From NCBI RefSeq assembly GCF_949987515.2, contig NC_082701.1, positions 40,379,755-40,443,754 on the forward strand: 64,000 nt of DNA. The letters run 5' to 3'. Each line of letters starts with the position of its first letter. The stretch's first letter is position 1. This stretch comes from Delphinus delphis. Lineage: Eukaryota > Chordata > Mammalia > Artiodactyla > Delphinidae. Positions 1-10,448 of the stretch are shown here, piece after piece. Both the position numbers and the translations under genes were made by a program. A model generated the notes under the pieces. It ran no database searches, was not told where the DNA came from, and worked only from the letters and a program-made list of their open reading frames with translations.

Positions 1-258
1 CAGTAATTTATAGGCTCTGGGACCGAGGATGTGGAATTGGTGCAAATGTCAGGTAGGATGTGATAGCCATTTTGGGCTTGTTTTGGGGGATCTATCTGGC
101 AAATGAGAATGTGTGAACTGAAACTTTGGGGGACTGCTCAGGAAGGCAAGTATTTGAGTGGGATGCCGCTAATGTGGGTTGAGCAACCAACCCTCCCTTG
201 TGCTAGGCATAATCTAGGAAGAAAGGGTGTCCCTCCCTACTTTCCCACATTGCTTGGA
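1..258. other. Unassigned single-copy sequence
   Basis: No repeat, gene or simple-sequence tract was recognised here. Short open frames occur on both strands, but they overlap each other and resemble no known protein. Confidence 0.4.
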
Positions 259-380
259 AGGAGCACTGTCCTGGGAGCCGGAAGTACAAATCTTGCCCAA
301 GCTCTGCAGTAAGGCTTCCCGGCTCTGGGTACATAACAACCTCTGAGCTTTGGTTTCCTCATACTTTAAAAAGGGTACTT
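259..380 (+). repeat. MIR SINE fragment
   Basis: The sequence follows the tRNA-derived MIR order: a gagcactgtcctgggagcc head, a short cttgcccaagctctg stretch, an 'acctctgagctttggtttcctcat' segment in place of the MIR cctcagtttcctcatctg core, then aaaagggtac. It is a diverged, ancient copy. The family call is from consensus memory. Confidence 0.65.
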
Positions 381-935
381 TGTTGATATCAATGTTTCCC
401 AAGCGAAATCATATTGTAGATCATAGATGCCTTGAGAGAGAAAAAAAAGGAGCAAAGCGGGAAAGGGATGAGTGAGTTGCAAACACTGTTGATGAAGCAG
501 GGGACAGAGAAGCAATGGAAATCATTTGGCTAATCAATCCATTATCCACCGTTAGCAAACTGGACTAGAAAGCACCTAAGATTGTTTACAGAGCTCGTGT
601 TCTGTGGAGGGAGCATTGGATTTACTCTCCTTTTCTCCTGTGCAGGCCTGCAGCACATACAGCACCCACTGTACAAGGAGATTTGCTCTTCTCTGAGTTT
701 TTTGCTCTCATTGTCCGAAGTCCCCTAGGTTGGCAAAATATAACCTCTTGGGGGATGGAGGTCTTGTAGGTACTTGAGTCTTTGTCAGAGACTGATAGAG
801 GAGGGACTTTGGGCAGAGCTTTTGTAGAGAGACGAGCACATCAACAGCATCCACTTAATCTGTCACATTTGTCTTTAACTCATTTGAGTCGCCAGACCTT
901 CCAGGTGAATCTCTTCCAGTGCTAACGTCCGTGTA
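381..935. other. Unassigned single-copy sequence
   Basis: No repeat or gene was recognised. A short A-rich run (gagagaaaaaaaagg) is present near 437. No long open frame crosses the interval. Confidence 0.4.
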
Positions 936-1203
936 TGCTTAAGCAGGTAGGGTCTGGAACCAGACAGCCTGGTATGGAATAATTCCAGTCTTCCCACCTC
1001 TATGCTGTTTGACCTCGTACTGGTTACTTAACCTCTCTGTGTCTCAATGGCCTTCTTTTATGAAATACTTCTAAATTAAACACTACCTGTCGCACAGCGC
1101 CATTGGGCAGATTCTGTGGGACGATGCATGCAACATGTTTAGTGCATGGTCTGGCATATGGTTTGTACTCAATACATGTCACCTGTTATTAATATTGCTA
1201 ATG
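936..1203 (+). repeat. MIR SINE, near full length
   Basis: All MIR landmarks appear in order: ggtctggaaccagacagcctgg, a cttaacctctctgtgtctca core, and the tail ggtttgtactcaatacatgt followed by ttattaatatt. It is diverged but nearly complete, in plus orientation. Confidence 0.8.
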
Positions 1204-1789
1204 CTGTGGGATGGGGCCCAAATGGTGGTAATCAAGGCTTCGGCTCTGCTTGTAAGCTGGGAAATCTTTTACTCCTTTTCAAATGCTGTATTTATCATCC
1301 AGAGTAACACAAACAACAATGAACAGCCGCCACCCAGCTTTGCACGTTTAGAGGCCATAATGGCATGATGTACCCGCCAGCTAAGGGCTGGGAGGGCATT
1401 TCCATTGTCTTCAGCACAGGAGCTCTTAGAGGGCCTGGTTTTTATGAGCGTGTAAAATGCCTTGTGGACACATTAAACTTAATATATGATTATGATAACA
1501 AGGGTGCCTCCAGTCTGAGATAGAGGCAGCAACCCAGGGAGAATGAAATTTGGAGGCATAAAGCATGGGAAGGAAATGTTATTTCCTAGGGGTTGGGTGG
1601 TGGCTGAGACATGAAGGGAAGGGGAATAAAGGGCAGGGAGTGTGGTGAAGAGTTGGGAAGAGTAAGCCCTGCAGAAGAGTTTTATCCAGCCCAGCCTGGG
1701 TCTGGTGCATGAGAACTAAGTATAAAATTGGAATAGACAAGCGAGAGGAAGATAGAGGGGAGGAGAGGGGAGAAGAGATGAGGGATAGA
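1204..1789. other. Unassigned single-copy sequence
   Basis: No repeat or gene was recognised. The last 60 bases are purine-rich (GAGG and GGGA runs) and lead into an L1 target site. Confidence 0.4.
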
Positions 1790-2454
1790 AAAGTGAGATT
1801 ATAACTTCTAGGCATATACCCGGAGAAAACCATAATTCAAAAAGATGCATGCACCCCAATGTCCATTGCAGCACTATTTACAATAGCCAGGACATGCAAG
1901 CAACCTAAGTGTCCATTGACAGAGGAATGGATAAAGAAGATGTGGTACATATATACAATGGAATATTACTCAGCCACGAAAAAGAACAAAATAATGCCAT
2001 TTGCAGCAACATGGATAAAACCAGAGATTGTCATACTGAGTGAAATAAGTCAGACACAAAAAGACAAATATCATATGATATCGCTTATATGTGGAATCTG
2101 AAAAAAAGGGTTCAAATGAACTTATTTACAAAACAGAAGTAGAGTCACGGATGTAGAAAACAAATCTTACAGTTACCAGGGGATAAGGGGGGAGGAGGGA
2201 TAAATTGGGAGATTGGGATTGACGTATACATGCTACTATATATAAAGTAGTTAACTTGTAAGAACCTGCTGTATAGCACAGGGAACTCGACTCAATACTC
2301 TGTAATGGCCTATATGGGAAAAGAATCTTAAAAAAAAGAAGAGTGGTTAGATATATATGTATAACTGGTTCACTTTGCTGTACACCTGAAACTAACACAG
2401 CATTGTAAATCAACTATACTCCAATAAAAATTAAAAAAATAAAGTGAGATTATA
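1790..2454 (+). mobile_element. 5'-truncated L1 with 14-bp target-site duplication
   Basis: The insert proper is 1804-2440 and is flanked by a perfect direct repeat aaagtgagattata at 1790-1803 and 2441-2454. It carries the last part of L1 ORF2; the frame at 1859-2101 contains the typical motifs MEYYSA and KDKYHMISL. A 3' UTR follows, ending in caataaaaattaaaaaaat. It is far too short to be autonomous. The intact duplication argues that it is younger than the surrounding MIR and L2. Confidence 0.95.
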
Positions 2455-2938
2455 GGCAGGCTTATACCTAGGGATGGGGAAGCAGTTGTGCTGGGTATAG
2501 ACACAGAGGGTGGCTGTGGGGATAATGGGGAGGTGATAGCTGCCTTGTCTGTGTGGTCCAGTGTGCATGGTTTCAGGCCAAAGTTTGGATTTAGGACCAA
2601 CACAGTCACTGCCATTCCCTGTGTAGACTCAGACTTACCATGAACAGTCTTTCAGAGATGGGATTTTTGGAAGATTCTGGTGACAGTATATCCCAGGAAT
2701 AGGAATGATATCTATAGGGGAAAAGTCTCAGCATTCTGGTTTTTGAGATTGTAAAACTAAAGATCAGAGATGGTAGTAAATACCACATGTAGAGACAGTA
2801 GTAGGATTTCAAATGGTTCATGGCCCAGAGGTAATGAGTTCTGGAAGGGTCAGTAGGAGTTTATTAGCCAAAATGCTGGGTCAGGCATTTTCCCCCTTGG
2901 AGTGAGACTTGGCTTTTGCACAGAACCATTTGCTGCCA
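2455..2938. other. Unassigned single-copy sequence
   Basis: No recognisable repeat or exon. The overlapping open frames on the minus strand have no family resemblance. Confidence 0.4.
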
Positions 2939-2975
2939 GTGAATGAAGGAATGAATGAATGAATGAAGAATGAGA
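2939..2975. repeat. (GAAT)n microsatellite
   Basis: Short imperfect run of gaat units with one gaagga interruption. GAAT repeats often grow from L2 3' termini, but no L2 body is visible beside this one. Confidence 0.85.
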
Positions 2976-3130
2976 ACCAGAGCACGACCTATTAGCCCAA
3001 TTCTGTTCTCTTAATCCTGAGAAAAATATATTCACATAACCAAGAGCCAAAAGGTTCTCAGCGCACAGTGTTATTCAAATTTAAGGTAGACTTCCTTACC
3101 TTCCTTAAGGTAGCCACAGAAGGAACAATC

Positions 3131-3168
<38 letters not shown>
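3131..3168. repeat. (CA)n microsatellite
   Basis: About 18 uninterrupted CA units, ending in tatgtg. Purity suggests length polymorphism is likely. Confidence 0.97.
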
Positions 3169-3171
<3 letters not shown>

Positions 3172-3320
3172 GTGCTCACATCCTATTCAGAAAATACTAA
3201 ATATTTTAAAATTCATGCTGAGGATTCCAAACTTTCTATAGATTAAATTTCCTCCCTCATTCCTTTTAGCTCGGAGGGAAGAGAGACACCTTAACCTCTA
3301 GGGAACTATCTTCCAAATTT

Positions 3321-3445
3321 GTTCACTTATTAATTTACCAGTAGTCACTGAGGTGTTCATTAAGTGTCAGACATTGTGTCAGCTTCAGGAAATCCAAAAA
3401 TGAAGGAGGCATGAACCTTCCCATTCACAAGGCATCCAGCTTTTT
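3321..3445 (-). repeat. L2 3'-end fragment
   Basis: Reads as the reverse complement of the L2 3' end: gttcattaagtgtcagaca, then gtgtcagcttcaggaaatcc, then an accttcccattcacaaggcat segment in place of ccctgccctcatggagct. Strongly diverged. Confidence 0.65.
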
Positions 3446-3484
3446 AAGAAGAGCACATCTGTACAATCAGAAAATAGCTGATAA

Positions 3485-3700
3485 TTAGCCCTTACTTATA
3501 TAGATCTTTACAGTTAATAAGGTGATTTCACATACATCATCCATTCTGATCCTCAGATTCTCAATCCCATTTTACAGGTGAGGAAATTGAGTCAGACAGT
3601 GGGCGGTTGTGAAAACCCAAAGATGCACAGCTAATAAGTGGCAGAGCTAGGACTCACCCAAGTGTTCTGATAACAGATCCTGTGCGTTTCCCACCATTCC
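3485..3700 (-). repeat. MIR SINE
   Basis: Reverse-complement MIR landmarks: cccattttacaggtgaggaa, then cacagctaataagtggcaga and gctaggactcacccaa. Nearly full length and diverged. Confidence 0.85.
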
Positions 3701-4177
3701 ATGAATGCTGCAGGCTGCCAAGCTCTGGCGCTGATGTAAAGTTTGGATTCACTAGAGGGAGATGAGCCGAGGGGATTAGAGAGAAGTCACACGTTGCCAG
3801 TTTGCTTGATGCTGTGAAGCTCCTCTGAGAAAGGGATTAGTTGTGATGTTGCTAGTATAAAGCAAAATTCCTCTCCTCTGCTGTTCTCAGGAATTTGGCT
3901 TTTCTGGATAAAGAGTAGCAGGAAAGTGATAGCACAATAATGAACCCCAGCTTGGGGCATGTGTCTTTCCCTGAATCAGCAGTAGAGCAGGTTTGATTCA
4001 TGAGAATAAATGACCATCTGCACGCTCCAGTCACAACCCATCACATCTCAACCGGGCATCCAAGCATCTTACAGGCTGCACTTCCCTGGAAATAGCGAGA
4101 AGGAGCTGGGTGATGGAGTCCTACATGTTTTCTCATGTGCGTGTGTAATCATGAACACAACTCACACATGCTCCCAT
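3701..4177. other. Unassigned single-copy sequence
   Basis: No repeat, exon or simple-sequence tract was recognised. Confidence 0.4.
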
Positions 4178-4312
4178 GTCGTCTGGAAGCTCCTTGAAGT
4201 TGGAGAGATGGAGTCACACTTGCTCTTACGTCTTTGGTCAAGAAGAGTCTCCTTCTTGACCAAAGACATAATAGGTGCTCAATAAAAGTCTTTTGTGGTT
4301 AGTGAATAGGAA
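4178..4312 (+). repeat. L2 3'-end fragment with internal rearrangement
   Basis: The left part (ctggaagctccttgaagt) and right part (ataataggtgctcaataaaa) match the L2 3' end. The middle, where L2 normally has cccagcgcctagcacagtgc, is replaced by an inverted copy of the preceding bases (see hairpin at 4223-4274). Confidence 0.7.
4223..4274. repeat. Short inverted repeat (hairpin, 23-bp arms, 6-nt loop)
   Basis: The inner arms 4230-4245 (gtctttggtcaagaag) and 4252-4267 (cttcttgaccaaagac) are perfect complements around the loop agtctc. Extending outward to 4223-4245 and 4252-4274 gives 21 of 23 pairs. The hairpin sits inside an L2 remnant. Confidence 0.95.
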
Positions 4313-5904
4313 CTTAAAATAGATTGATTTTAGGAGGATTGAAATCCCTAAGTGGGCAGGATTTCCGCAACCCAGAATAAGTCCGCAGGCCCCTGACCTC
4401 TGAGCTCTATGGTTCTGGTATTCAGATTAAGCAAACAGAGGTTACTTCAGAATCCTGTGGAGCAGCAATGCTCCAAGCAGCATTGGAGTGGCCGCATCAG
4501 CCCTCACACCCAGAGAAGCAGGCCATTTGACAGCTTCATTGTATGTACATGTTACAGACCTGGCATTTCCCCTGTGCATGCATCTGAAGCTGTGAGAAAT
4601 AGCTCAGTTTTCTGCCCTTTCCTGATCTGGTGACGAGTACTCTATACTGCTGTTTACACATTTCCTGGCAATCATAATCTCTTGTCTCACAAGGGAAGGA
4701 GCTGGATTACATTCTCCCCTTTGTCTTTTTGTGTCCATTCTTTGCCTTCAAGGGCTCAGGCACGTGGAAAGGTTATAATGCTCAGTTTGGGGATGGGGGT
4801 CCGGAGTATAATCGTGATGATGCAAATCCTTTCACTATCTTTGCCTATTTGAGAACTTCTCCCCGATTCTTGTCTGTTTCAGATGTTTTTCTGTGGGCAG
4901 AACACAGGTGCTGGAGACTCAGATAGTTGGGGTCTGGACTCTGCTCTCGCATTTCAGAAGGAAACAGGCTGCTAGACAGAGAATCTCACTGCGGGAAAAC
5001 AGTGCTGTTTAAGGTTCAAAATGAATGCAGAAGAGGAAATAATTACGTTTATAGGGCTGGTTTTCTGGAGGCTATCAGCATGGGATTCCTGGAAGAGGCA
5101 AATTCTCTACTGAGTTTGGAAGCATAAGTTGAATTGATCAGATGAATAAAGGCGGAGAGAGGGGACTTCTGGTTAGGAGGAACTGTGTGCTTTGTGACAT
5201 TTTGGTATGAAATGTTATGGTGGGTTGGATAAAAGAGGGACAGTTTAGGACTATGTGACTGTCGGGTCTGACTGGGGGGTTGGAAAGACAGTGTTATCAC
5301 TGCTGGGGGGAGTAGGCTTGCTCATGCAGGAGTGGGAGGCCAGGGAGAGGTGGGAAGCAGGGAAGGATGATGTGGGCAGAGTGTGGAGGGAGGACCGGAG
5401 GAGGGTGAGATGTACAGCAGGGAGAGAGTCCTCTGGCAATGCGTCTGTCCCTGGGGTGTAGGCTGAAACCTCGGGCCATCTGGATCTTAGGTCCAGCCAA
5501 GGATGGCTCTCCCCCCACCCTGAAGTTTCCTCTTGCCAAAGCTATTGCCTATGAAAATATTTACCCTGGCATTTTCCTAAATAACTTTCTTCTCTCGGAA
5601 TATCACGGAACTCGATGCACCCATTAGGACGGACAGTCCTGGCCATACAGTCTCTTTTCTAGAATTACTTAAATTGTATCGAATTTTCATGTAGAAACAG
5701 AGTCCCCAAAGTGCATTGGAAGTGGGCTCAGTAAAGGTATCGAAAAAATAGAACAGTGTCCCCAGTGCTGCTGGTCCAGACGGCACCAACACGCCATCTC
5801 TTAACTGGACAGCATCCTGATGGAAGAGAACTTCCTGTACAGCATGCCCCACCCTCACCCACAGTCTCCATGACAATTCTTGCTTGCTGGGAGGAAGAGG
5901 AGTG
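4313..5904. other. Unassigned sequence, purine-rich in part
   Basis: About 1.6 kb with no confident repeat or gene. Bases 5260-5460 are G- and A-rich (repeated GGGAGG and GGGG runs) and might be an eroded internal L2 segment on the minus strand, but this is not secure. Frames up to about 100 codons overlap in several phases. Confidence 0.4.
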
Positions 5905-6045
5905 ATACTCCAGATTTACAGGTGATGAAATTGAGATCGAGCGGTGAAATAATATGCCCAAAGTCACTTAGCTGTTAAATGCCAGAGCTGGGACTCAGAC
6001 CCAAATCTTCTGATTTCACATCCCTGTACTGAATGTTAGGACTTT
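5905..6045 (-). repeat. MIR SINE fragment
   Basis: Reverse-complement MIR signals: tttacaggtgatgaaattga, then atgcccaaagtcacttagct and gccagagctgggactcagac. Confidence 0.8.
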
Positions 6046-6119
6046 ACAGGTAAAAAAAGGGGTTATGAGATGTTGGGGGTGGGGTGGGCAGGCTTAGCAC
6101 CCCACTTTCATCATAGTGA

Positions 6120-6300
6120 TGAAAATAAATGAAAGGAAGAAGAGAAAATTTATTGAGCATCTAAGATTCATTCCGTTTCTGTCTCTTCTTGGAAGCTGTT
6201 GAGTCCAGTTTCCTCATTTTGAAACTGAGGATTCTTAAGCCCAAAGGGGAGAGATAATGTGCCTGACGTCATGCAGGTTGGTAAGTTTTGAGTTTACTTC
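6120..6300 (-). repeat. MIR SINE fragment
   Basis: Diverged reverse-complement MIR: tttattgagcatctaagatt, then tttcctcattttgaaactgagg, then ataatgtgcctgacgtcatg in place of the ttgcccaaggtcac block. Confidence 0.6.
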
Positions 6301-6721
6301 TGTGAACCAAAACAGGGAAGTATGTAGAAAAATAACGTAGCAAGTTCAGCAGACAGGATGGCAAGAGACCTCAAAATCATGACATTGGGGAACAGCTTAG
6401 AGAACAAGGAAGATTTATCTGGGAGGAGAGGGAGCTCAGGGAAGTTGTGTACTAAGACATGCTGTATGTGGCCCTGAGGAGGGTCCACAGATCAGAGTGT
6501 GGACACTCCTGATGGATGGATTTGGATTCACTGTAAGAAAAAGCATTCTGGGAGTGACGGCCATCTAAAACTGGACATTACATTGACACATAGTGAGTTT
6601 CCTGTCTTTGGAGGGGTTCAAAACCTTAATGGGGATACTATGTAAGATGGAAGCATTATTTGAGGTTGAAAAACCATTCTTTCTCACCTGAAAAATCCCA
6701 GATTCTCACCCACCATTCATT
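6301..6721. other. Unassigned single-copy sequence
   Basis: No recognisable repeat or exon. Confidence 0.4.
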
Positions 6722-6835
6722 GATTAGCTAGACTATAAGCTCACTCCGATTGGGAACCATGCTTGTTTCTTTCACGACTTTATCTTCAGGTCCTAGAATA
6801 TTAGCTGACACACAAGAGCTACACACTCATAGTGG
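6722..6835 (+). repeat. L2 3'-end fragment
   Basis: Matches the L2 3' order: gactataagctcactccgat, then a ttgtttctttcacgacttta segment and tcctagaatattagctgaca. Confidence 0.6.
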
Positions 6836-7490
6836 CCTTGAGACATGGGCTCAGAACTGGAGCATCATCCCTTCTACTGCTTGCTAGTGGCCGAAGCAAG
6901 TCAGCCAGGCCAGTCTGGATTCAGAGAGAGTGGGAAGATAGACTCCACCTCTTGATGGAAACAGGTACAAAGTCGCATTGCAAAGGGCATGGATATAGGC
7001 AGCAGTGGGAAACCGGGACCATTTTGATAATCTGTCTACACATGTCTTCCTTTAAGGGAGGCTGTGAAGGTCTTCTCAGATGCTCACCCATGAGACTAAC
7101 CTATTCCCGAGCCTACAAAAGTAGGGAGTTGTGTGTTTTTGAGGGCCAGGGGCTGAAGCCCATTTACAGGGGCATGAGAGAAAGCAGGGACATCAGAGGC
7201 AACGTCGAGACACAAGATGGGGACGGAGAGGAGGTGACAGAAGATACTCAATTCTGATGATTTCTCACTGATCAATTCTTCATCTGAGCTTGTGCGACGC
7301 TGCTCTTTGGACTCTGTTACCCACCCTAATTCAGGACCCTGTATTCTGTCTCCTCTCGTTCCCTTCTCCCTATTCTGTTTTCCCCTTTACCTGCAAAGTT
7401 CCCAGTGCTGGATGGGTGGAGAGGCAACTCAGGATACGGTGACAGGAACTGTGGTGAGGAAGGTTTAGATCGTGTCAAGAATACAGCAAA
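6836..7490. other. Unassigned sequence with a 141-codon open frame
   Basis: The plus-strand frame 6832-7257 runs 141 codons, but its composition is low-bias and no domain, signal peptide or family motif is visible. I treat it as a chance frame. Confidence 0.4.
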
Positions 7491-7706
7491 GGGGCTTCCC
7501 TGCTGGCGCAGTGGTTGAGAGTCCGCCTGCCGATGCAGGGGACACGGGTTCGTGCCCCGGTCCGGGAAGATCCCACATGCCGCGGAGCGGCTGGGCCCGT
7601 GAGCCATGGCCGCTGAGCCTGCGCATCCGGATCCTGTGCTCTGCAACGGGAGAGGCCACAACAGTGACAGGCCCACATACCGCAAAAAAAAAAAAAAAAA
7701 AAAAAA
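7491..7706 (+). mobile_element. CHR-family tRNA-derived SINE
   Basis: The head ggggcttccctgctggcgca holds a pol III A-box-like site. A B box, ggttcgtgcccc, lies at 7547-7558. The CHR body (catgccgcggagcggctggg) and a pure 23-base A tail at 7684-7706 follow. Similarity to the copy at 20017 is high, so it is relatively young. No convincing target-site duplication was found. Open frames on both strands here are SINE artefacts. Confidence 0.95.
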
Positions 7707-7943
7707 GAGGTGGAAAGGGGTTCAAGGATGTTGTAAAGTGAGGGTTTACGGTGAAGGTCACGGTGGGCATCTATGGTTTGGAGATTGAGGGTGGAGACAG
7801 TCTGTGTGTTCATTAATGTACTCTGTTCATACACAAGGTAGGTGGTCATTCAATATGTGTTGAATACATGACTGCATGTGTTGAATACATAGCTGTATAT
7901 CTACATGAGTGAGCAGTCCTGGTAATGATTAGACTGGGAGCTG

Positions 7944-8010
7944 ATTCGCTTTAGGGGAACGTGAAGAGCATGGGCTTTGAGGCTCAGTGTAAAGATCAAC
8001 TCTACCCCTT
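7944..8010 (+). repeat. MIR SINE, 5' part (split by a SINE)
   Basis: Reads gaacgtgaagagcatgggct, then ttgaggctcagtgtaaagatc, the MIR head. It is interrupted by a CHR SINE and resumes at 8416. Confidence 0.7.
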
Positions 8011-8415
8011 TATTTAAAAAAAATAAATTTATTTATTTATTTATGGCTGCATTGGGTCTTCGTTGTGGAGCGCGGGCTTCTCATTGCAGTGGCTTCTCTT
8101 GTTGTGGAGCACAGGCTCTAGGCGCACGGGCTTCAGTAGTTGTGGCTTCAGTAGTTGTGGCGCACAGGCTCTAGAGCACAGGCTCAGTAGTTGTGGCTCA
8201 CGGGCTCTAGAGCACAGGCTCAGTAGTTGTGGTGCACGGGCTCTAGAGCGCAGGCTCAGTAGTTGTGGCGCACGGGCTCTAGAGCACAGGCTCAGTAGTT
8301 GTGGTGCATGGGTTTAGTTGCTCCGCGGCATGTGGGATCTTCCCAGACCAGGGCTCGAACCCGTGTCCCCTGCATTGGCAGGCGGATTCTTAACCACTGA
8401 ACCACCAGGGAAGCC
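8011..8415 (-). mobile_element. CHR-family SINE, expanded, nested in a MIR
   Basis: On the plus strand it runs from an AT-rich tail (tttatttatttatttatggc) to the reversed SINE head ccaccagggaagccc. The reversed B-box region reads ggctcgaacccgtgtcccct. The flanking direct repeats are ctctacccctt (8000-8010) and ctctaccactt (8416-8426), one mismatch. It is longer than the related copy at 52260-52590 because of four internal 36-bp units. Confidence 0.93.
8161..8304. repeat. 36-bp tandem repeat x4 inside a SINE
   Basis: Four head-to-tail 36-base units start at 8161, 8197, 8233 and 8269, each ending ggctcagtagttgtgg. They differ at only a few positions. Because 36 is divisible by three, they create an open frame with a 12-residue repeat, which is an artefact. 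Confidence 0.97.
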
Positions 8416-8604
8416 CTCTACCACTTTTTAGGTCTAAAACATTGTTTAATATCCCTGAACTTCAGTTTTTTCATCTGTAAAAATGGGGGCAATAAGTATG
8501 ACCTGCAATGTTCATTATAAGGACTCAATGAGGTAGCATAAATAAACTGTGCAGCCCAATGGCTGACATGGAGGGTTCCCCAAAATTAGCTATTTATGAA
8601 TATT
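8416..8604 (+). repeat. MIR SINE, 3' part
   Basis: Continues the MIR cut at 8010: ctctaccactttttaggtct, then cttcagttttttcatctgta and aaaatgggggcaataagtat, ending near ttagctatttatgaatatt. Confidence 0.8.
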
Positions 8605-9087
8605 GAGGGGGGGTGATTTGAAGAGTGTGTATGGTTCAGCGGTGAGTAAATCCAACAGACACAGAGCTCGATAAGGGATGCTGACCCCTCGGGCCTGGAG
8701 GAGCAGGCTCGAGCCCCAGATTGTGTGTTTCCCATCTCTGGTCCTTTGAGTGAGAGTCGGGGTGGGGATAGTGAGGGGAGAGAGAAGCATGGAAAAGAAT
8801 TGGGCGTATTTGGGTGAAATTTTACTCCCTCCGTGTTGGGAATCAAGCTGGCCTCGAGCCCGTGTTAGAGGGACATCTGCATGGACTCAACTAACCAGCG
8901 TTGGCTTATTCCTAAGGCAACACAAACCATGGCCGTGAAAGGTCTTTGTGACAATAAATTCTCAATGATCTGTTTTTCTCAGGTCCTGCTTACTCAGTAC
9001 CTAGAGTTCCTAACCCTCACCCAGGCCTCTAGCTACCAGCACCTGCCCTTATAAGGCTGTATGTCTGCAGCATTTGCCTCGGGGCCC
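8605..9087. other. Unassigned single-copy sequence
   Basis: No repeat or exon was recognised. Confidence 0.4.
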
Positions 9088-9570
9088 TGTTTCAGTTATA
9101 TGTTGCTAATATAAAAAAACTGTCCCAAAACACAGTGGCTTAAAGCAATAGCCATTTATTTACTCATGAATTGCTGTACCAGGCAGGACCCAGCTGGACA
9201 GTTCTGCTCATCTTACCTACTCATGTGGCTGTAGACATTTGGAAGCTCCACTGGGCCTGGAAATCCAAGATGGCTTCCTTCACATGTGTGTTGCCCCTGC
9301 TGGCTCCTCTACATGGCTAGAACATCTATTTCCCCATTTGTTGTCCATAGGCTGGTGAGGCCTCTTGACCTCAGGAAGTGGCTCAGGGCTCCAGGAGGGC
9401 TGAAGTGGGAGCTTTCTGGTCCCGAAGACCCTAGACCCCACATTGGCGGTGTCACCCCCTTGTTCTATGGGCCAAGAGCAATTCACAAGGCAGCCAAGGC
9501 TCAAAAGAGGAGACGTGGATCCTTGATGGGAGGAGTGTTGTGTGTATTGAGGGATATAAAGAATTGCCAG
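9088..9570 (-). mobile_element. Solo LTR, ERVL-MaLR (MLT1-like)
   Basis: Reverse orientation: the 3' end of a MaLR LTR is seen as cagtggcttaaagcaatagc and ccatttatttactcatgaatt. A gaccctagaccccacattgg block and a terminal ggatataaagaattgcc follow. Eroded LTR only; no internal retroviral genes are present. Confidence 0.75.
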
Positions 9571-9739
9571 TGACCTTGTTGACAGAGGAACTACCTCAGT
9601 CCTCCCCTTGCTGCCCTCCTCATGTCCAAGGCCAACCCTGCTTTCAGGTAATATAAACTTATCCTTTGCTGATGTCTCACTTATTGGCCCTTGGGGCTGC
9701 ACTTCTGAATACTATACAGTCTCTTCCATCCCCTCATTG

Positions 9740-9852
9740 GCAGCAGATCGAGGAGGTGTCCATACAGGGGAAGTAGCTTGCCCAGAGACATGTAGATGGA
9801 CTCGAGCCATGGGACTGGGGCCCACCCCTCCTGACTCTGCATTCCGTGGCCA
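9740..9852 (-). repeat. MIR SINE fragment
   Basis: Reverse MIR core: gaagtagcttgcccagagac, then cgagccatgggactggggcc and cctcctgactctgcattccg. Confidence 0.6.
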
Positions 9853-10344
9853 TGCAGTTTTGCAGTCAACTTCCTGGGAAAGGCTGAAGGTCAGTGAACC
9901 CAAGATGGAGTTCAAGGGACAGTCTCTGGAAGTAGAAATAAGATTTGGGGGCCTTCAATAAGACTCCATCTTGGTCTTCATCTAAGGGTGTTAGTTTGTC
10001 TAGAACGAGCTGCTCTAGAACCCGTCTGGGTGTCTGACAGCTCAGAGCGGCCGTGGCTGATGTCTGAGTTTGCTTTGCTCTGGGAGGAGAGATGTGCTTC
10101 TGGAACAGGACCCAATGAGTCTGGTTGTGATGCGGGGGCAGGGCGATGAGCATGGCAGGACCTGCTTGGAGGCTAGGTGGGGTTCCGTGTGGTGATGGCA
10201 GCTGGGGCAGGGCCGTGCAGATGCTCAGGGTCTAGAAGAAAAGTGGATATGATGCCCGCCCGCATGCACCCGCACCCCCAGGCTCATTAACTGCTTTCTA
10301 TCAACGCTGTCAACATACCATGAGAACCTTACCCCTGTCTGACT
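9853..10344. other. Unassigned single-copy sequence
   Basis: Moderately GC-rich with no repeat or exon that I can defend. Confidence 0.4.
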
Positions 10345-10448
10345 TCCTGTCCGACTGTGAGCTCCCTGAGGGCAGGGGCTGCAGTGGTGTTCATCTTTGG
10401 ATCTTCCTGTGCATCTCAGAGCAGATGCTGAATAAATGGATGAGAACA
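10345..10448 (+). repeat. L2 3'-end fragment
   Basis: Classic L2 3' segment: gactgtgagctccctgaggg and caggggctgcag. The end reads agatgctgaataaatggatg. Confidence 0.85.

Noticed and set aside
1859..2101. Reverse-transcriptase-like peptide
   Set aside because: Same L1 ORF2 C-terminal remnant in the insertion at 1804-2440.
3131..3168. Regularly spaced repeats considered as a CRISPR array
   Set aside because: It is a (CA)n microsatellite in mammalian DNA. No repeat-spacer structure exists anywhere in the window.
6832..7257. 141-codon open frame
   Set aside because: No recognisable domain, and no splice or promoter context.
7491..7570. tRNA gene candidate from A and B boxes
   Set aside because: The boxes belong to the tRNA-derived head of a CHR SINE; the cloverleaf is not maintained.
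7465..7849. Open frames on both strands over 100 codons
   Set aside because: They read through a CHR SINE and its A tail. Near-identical peptides recur at the 19174 and 20017 SINE copies.
8063..8317. Open frame with a 12-residue repeat (SSCGARALEHRL type)
   Set aside because: It lies entirely in a reverse CHR SINE whose 36-bp tandem units create it.
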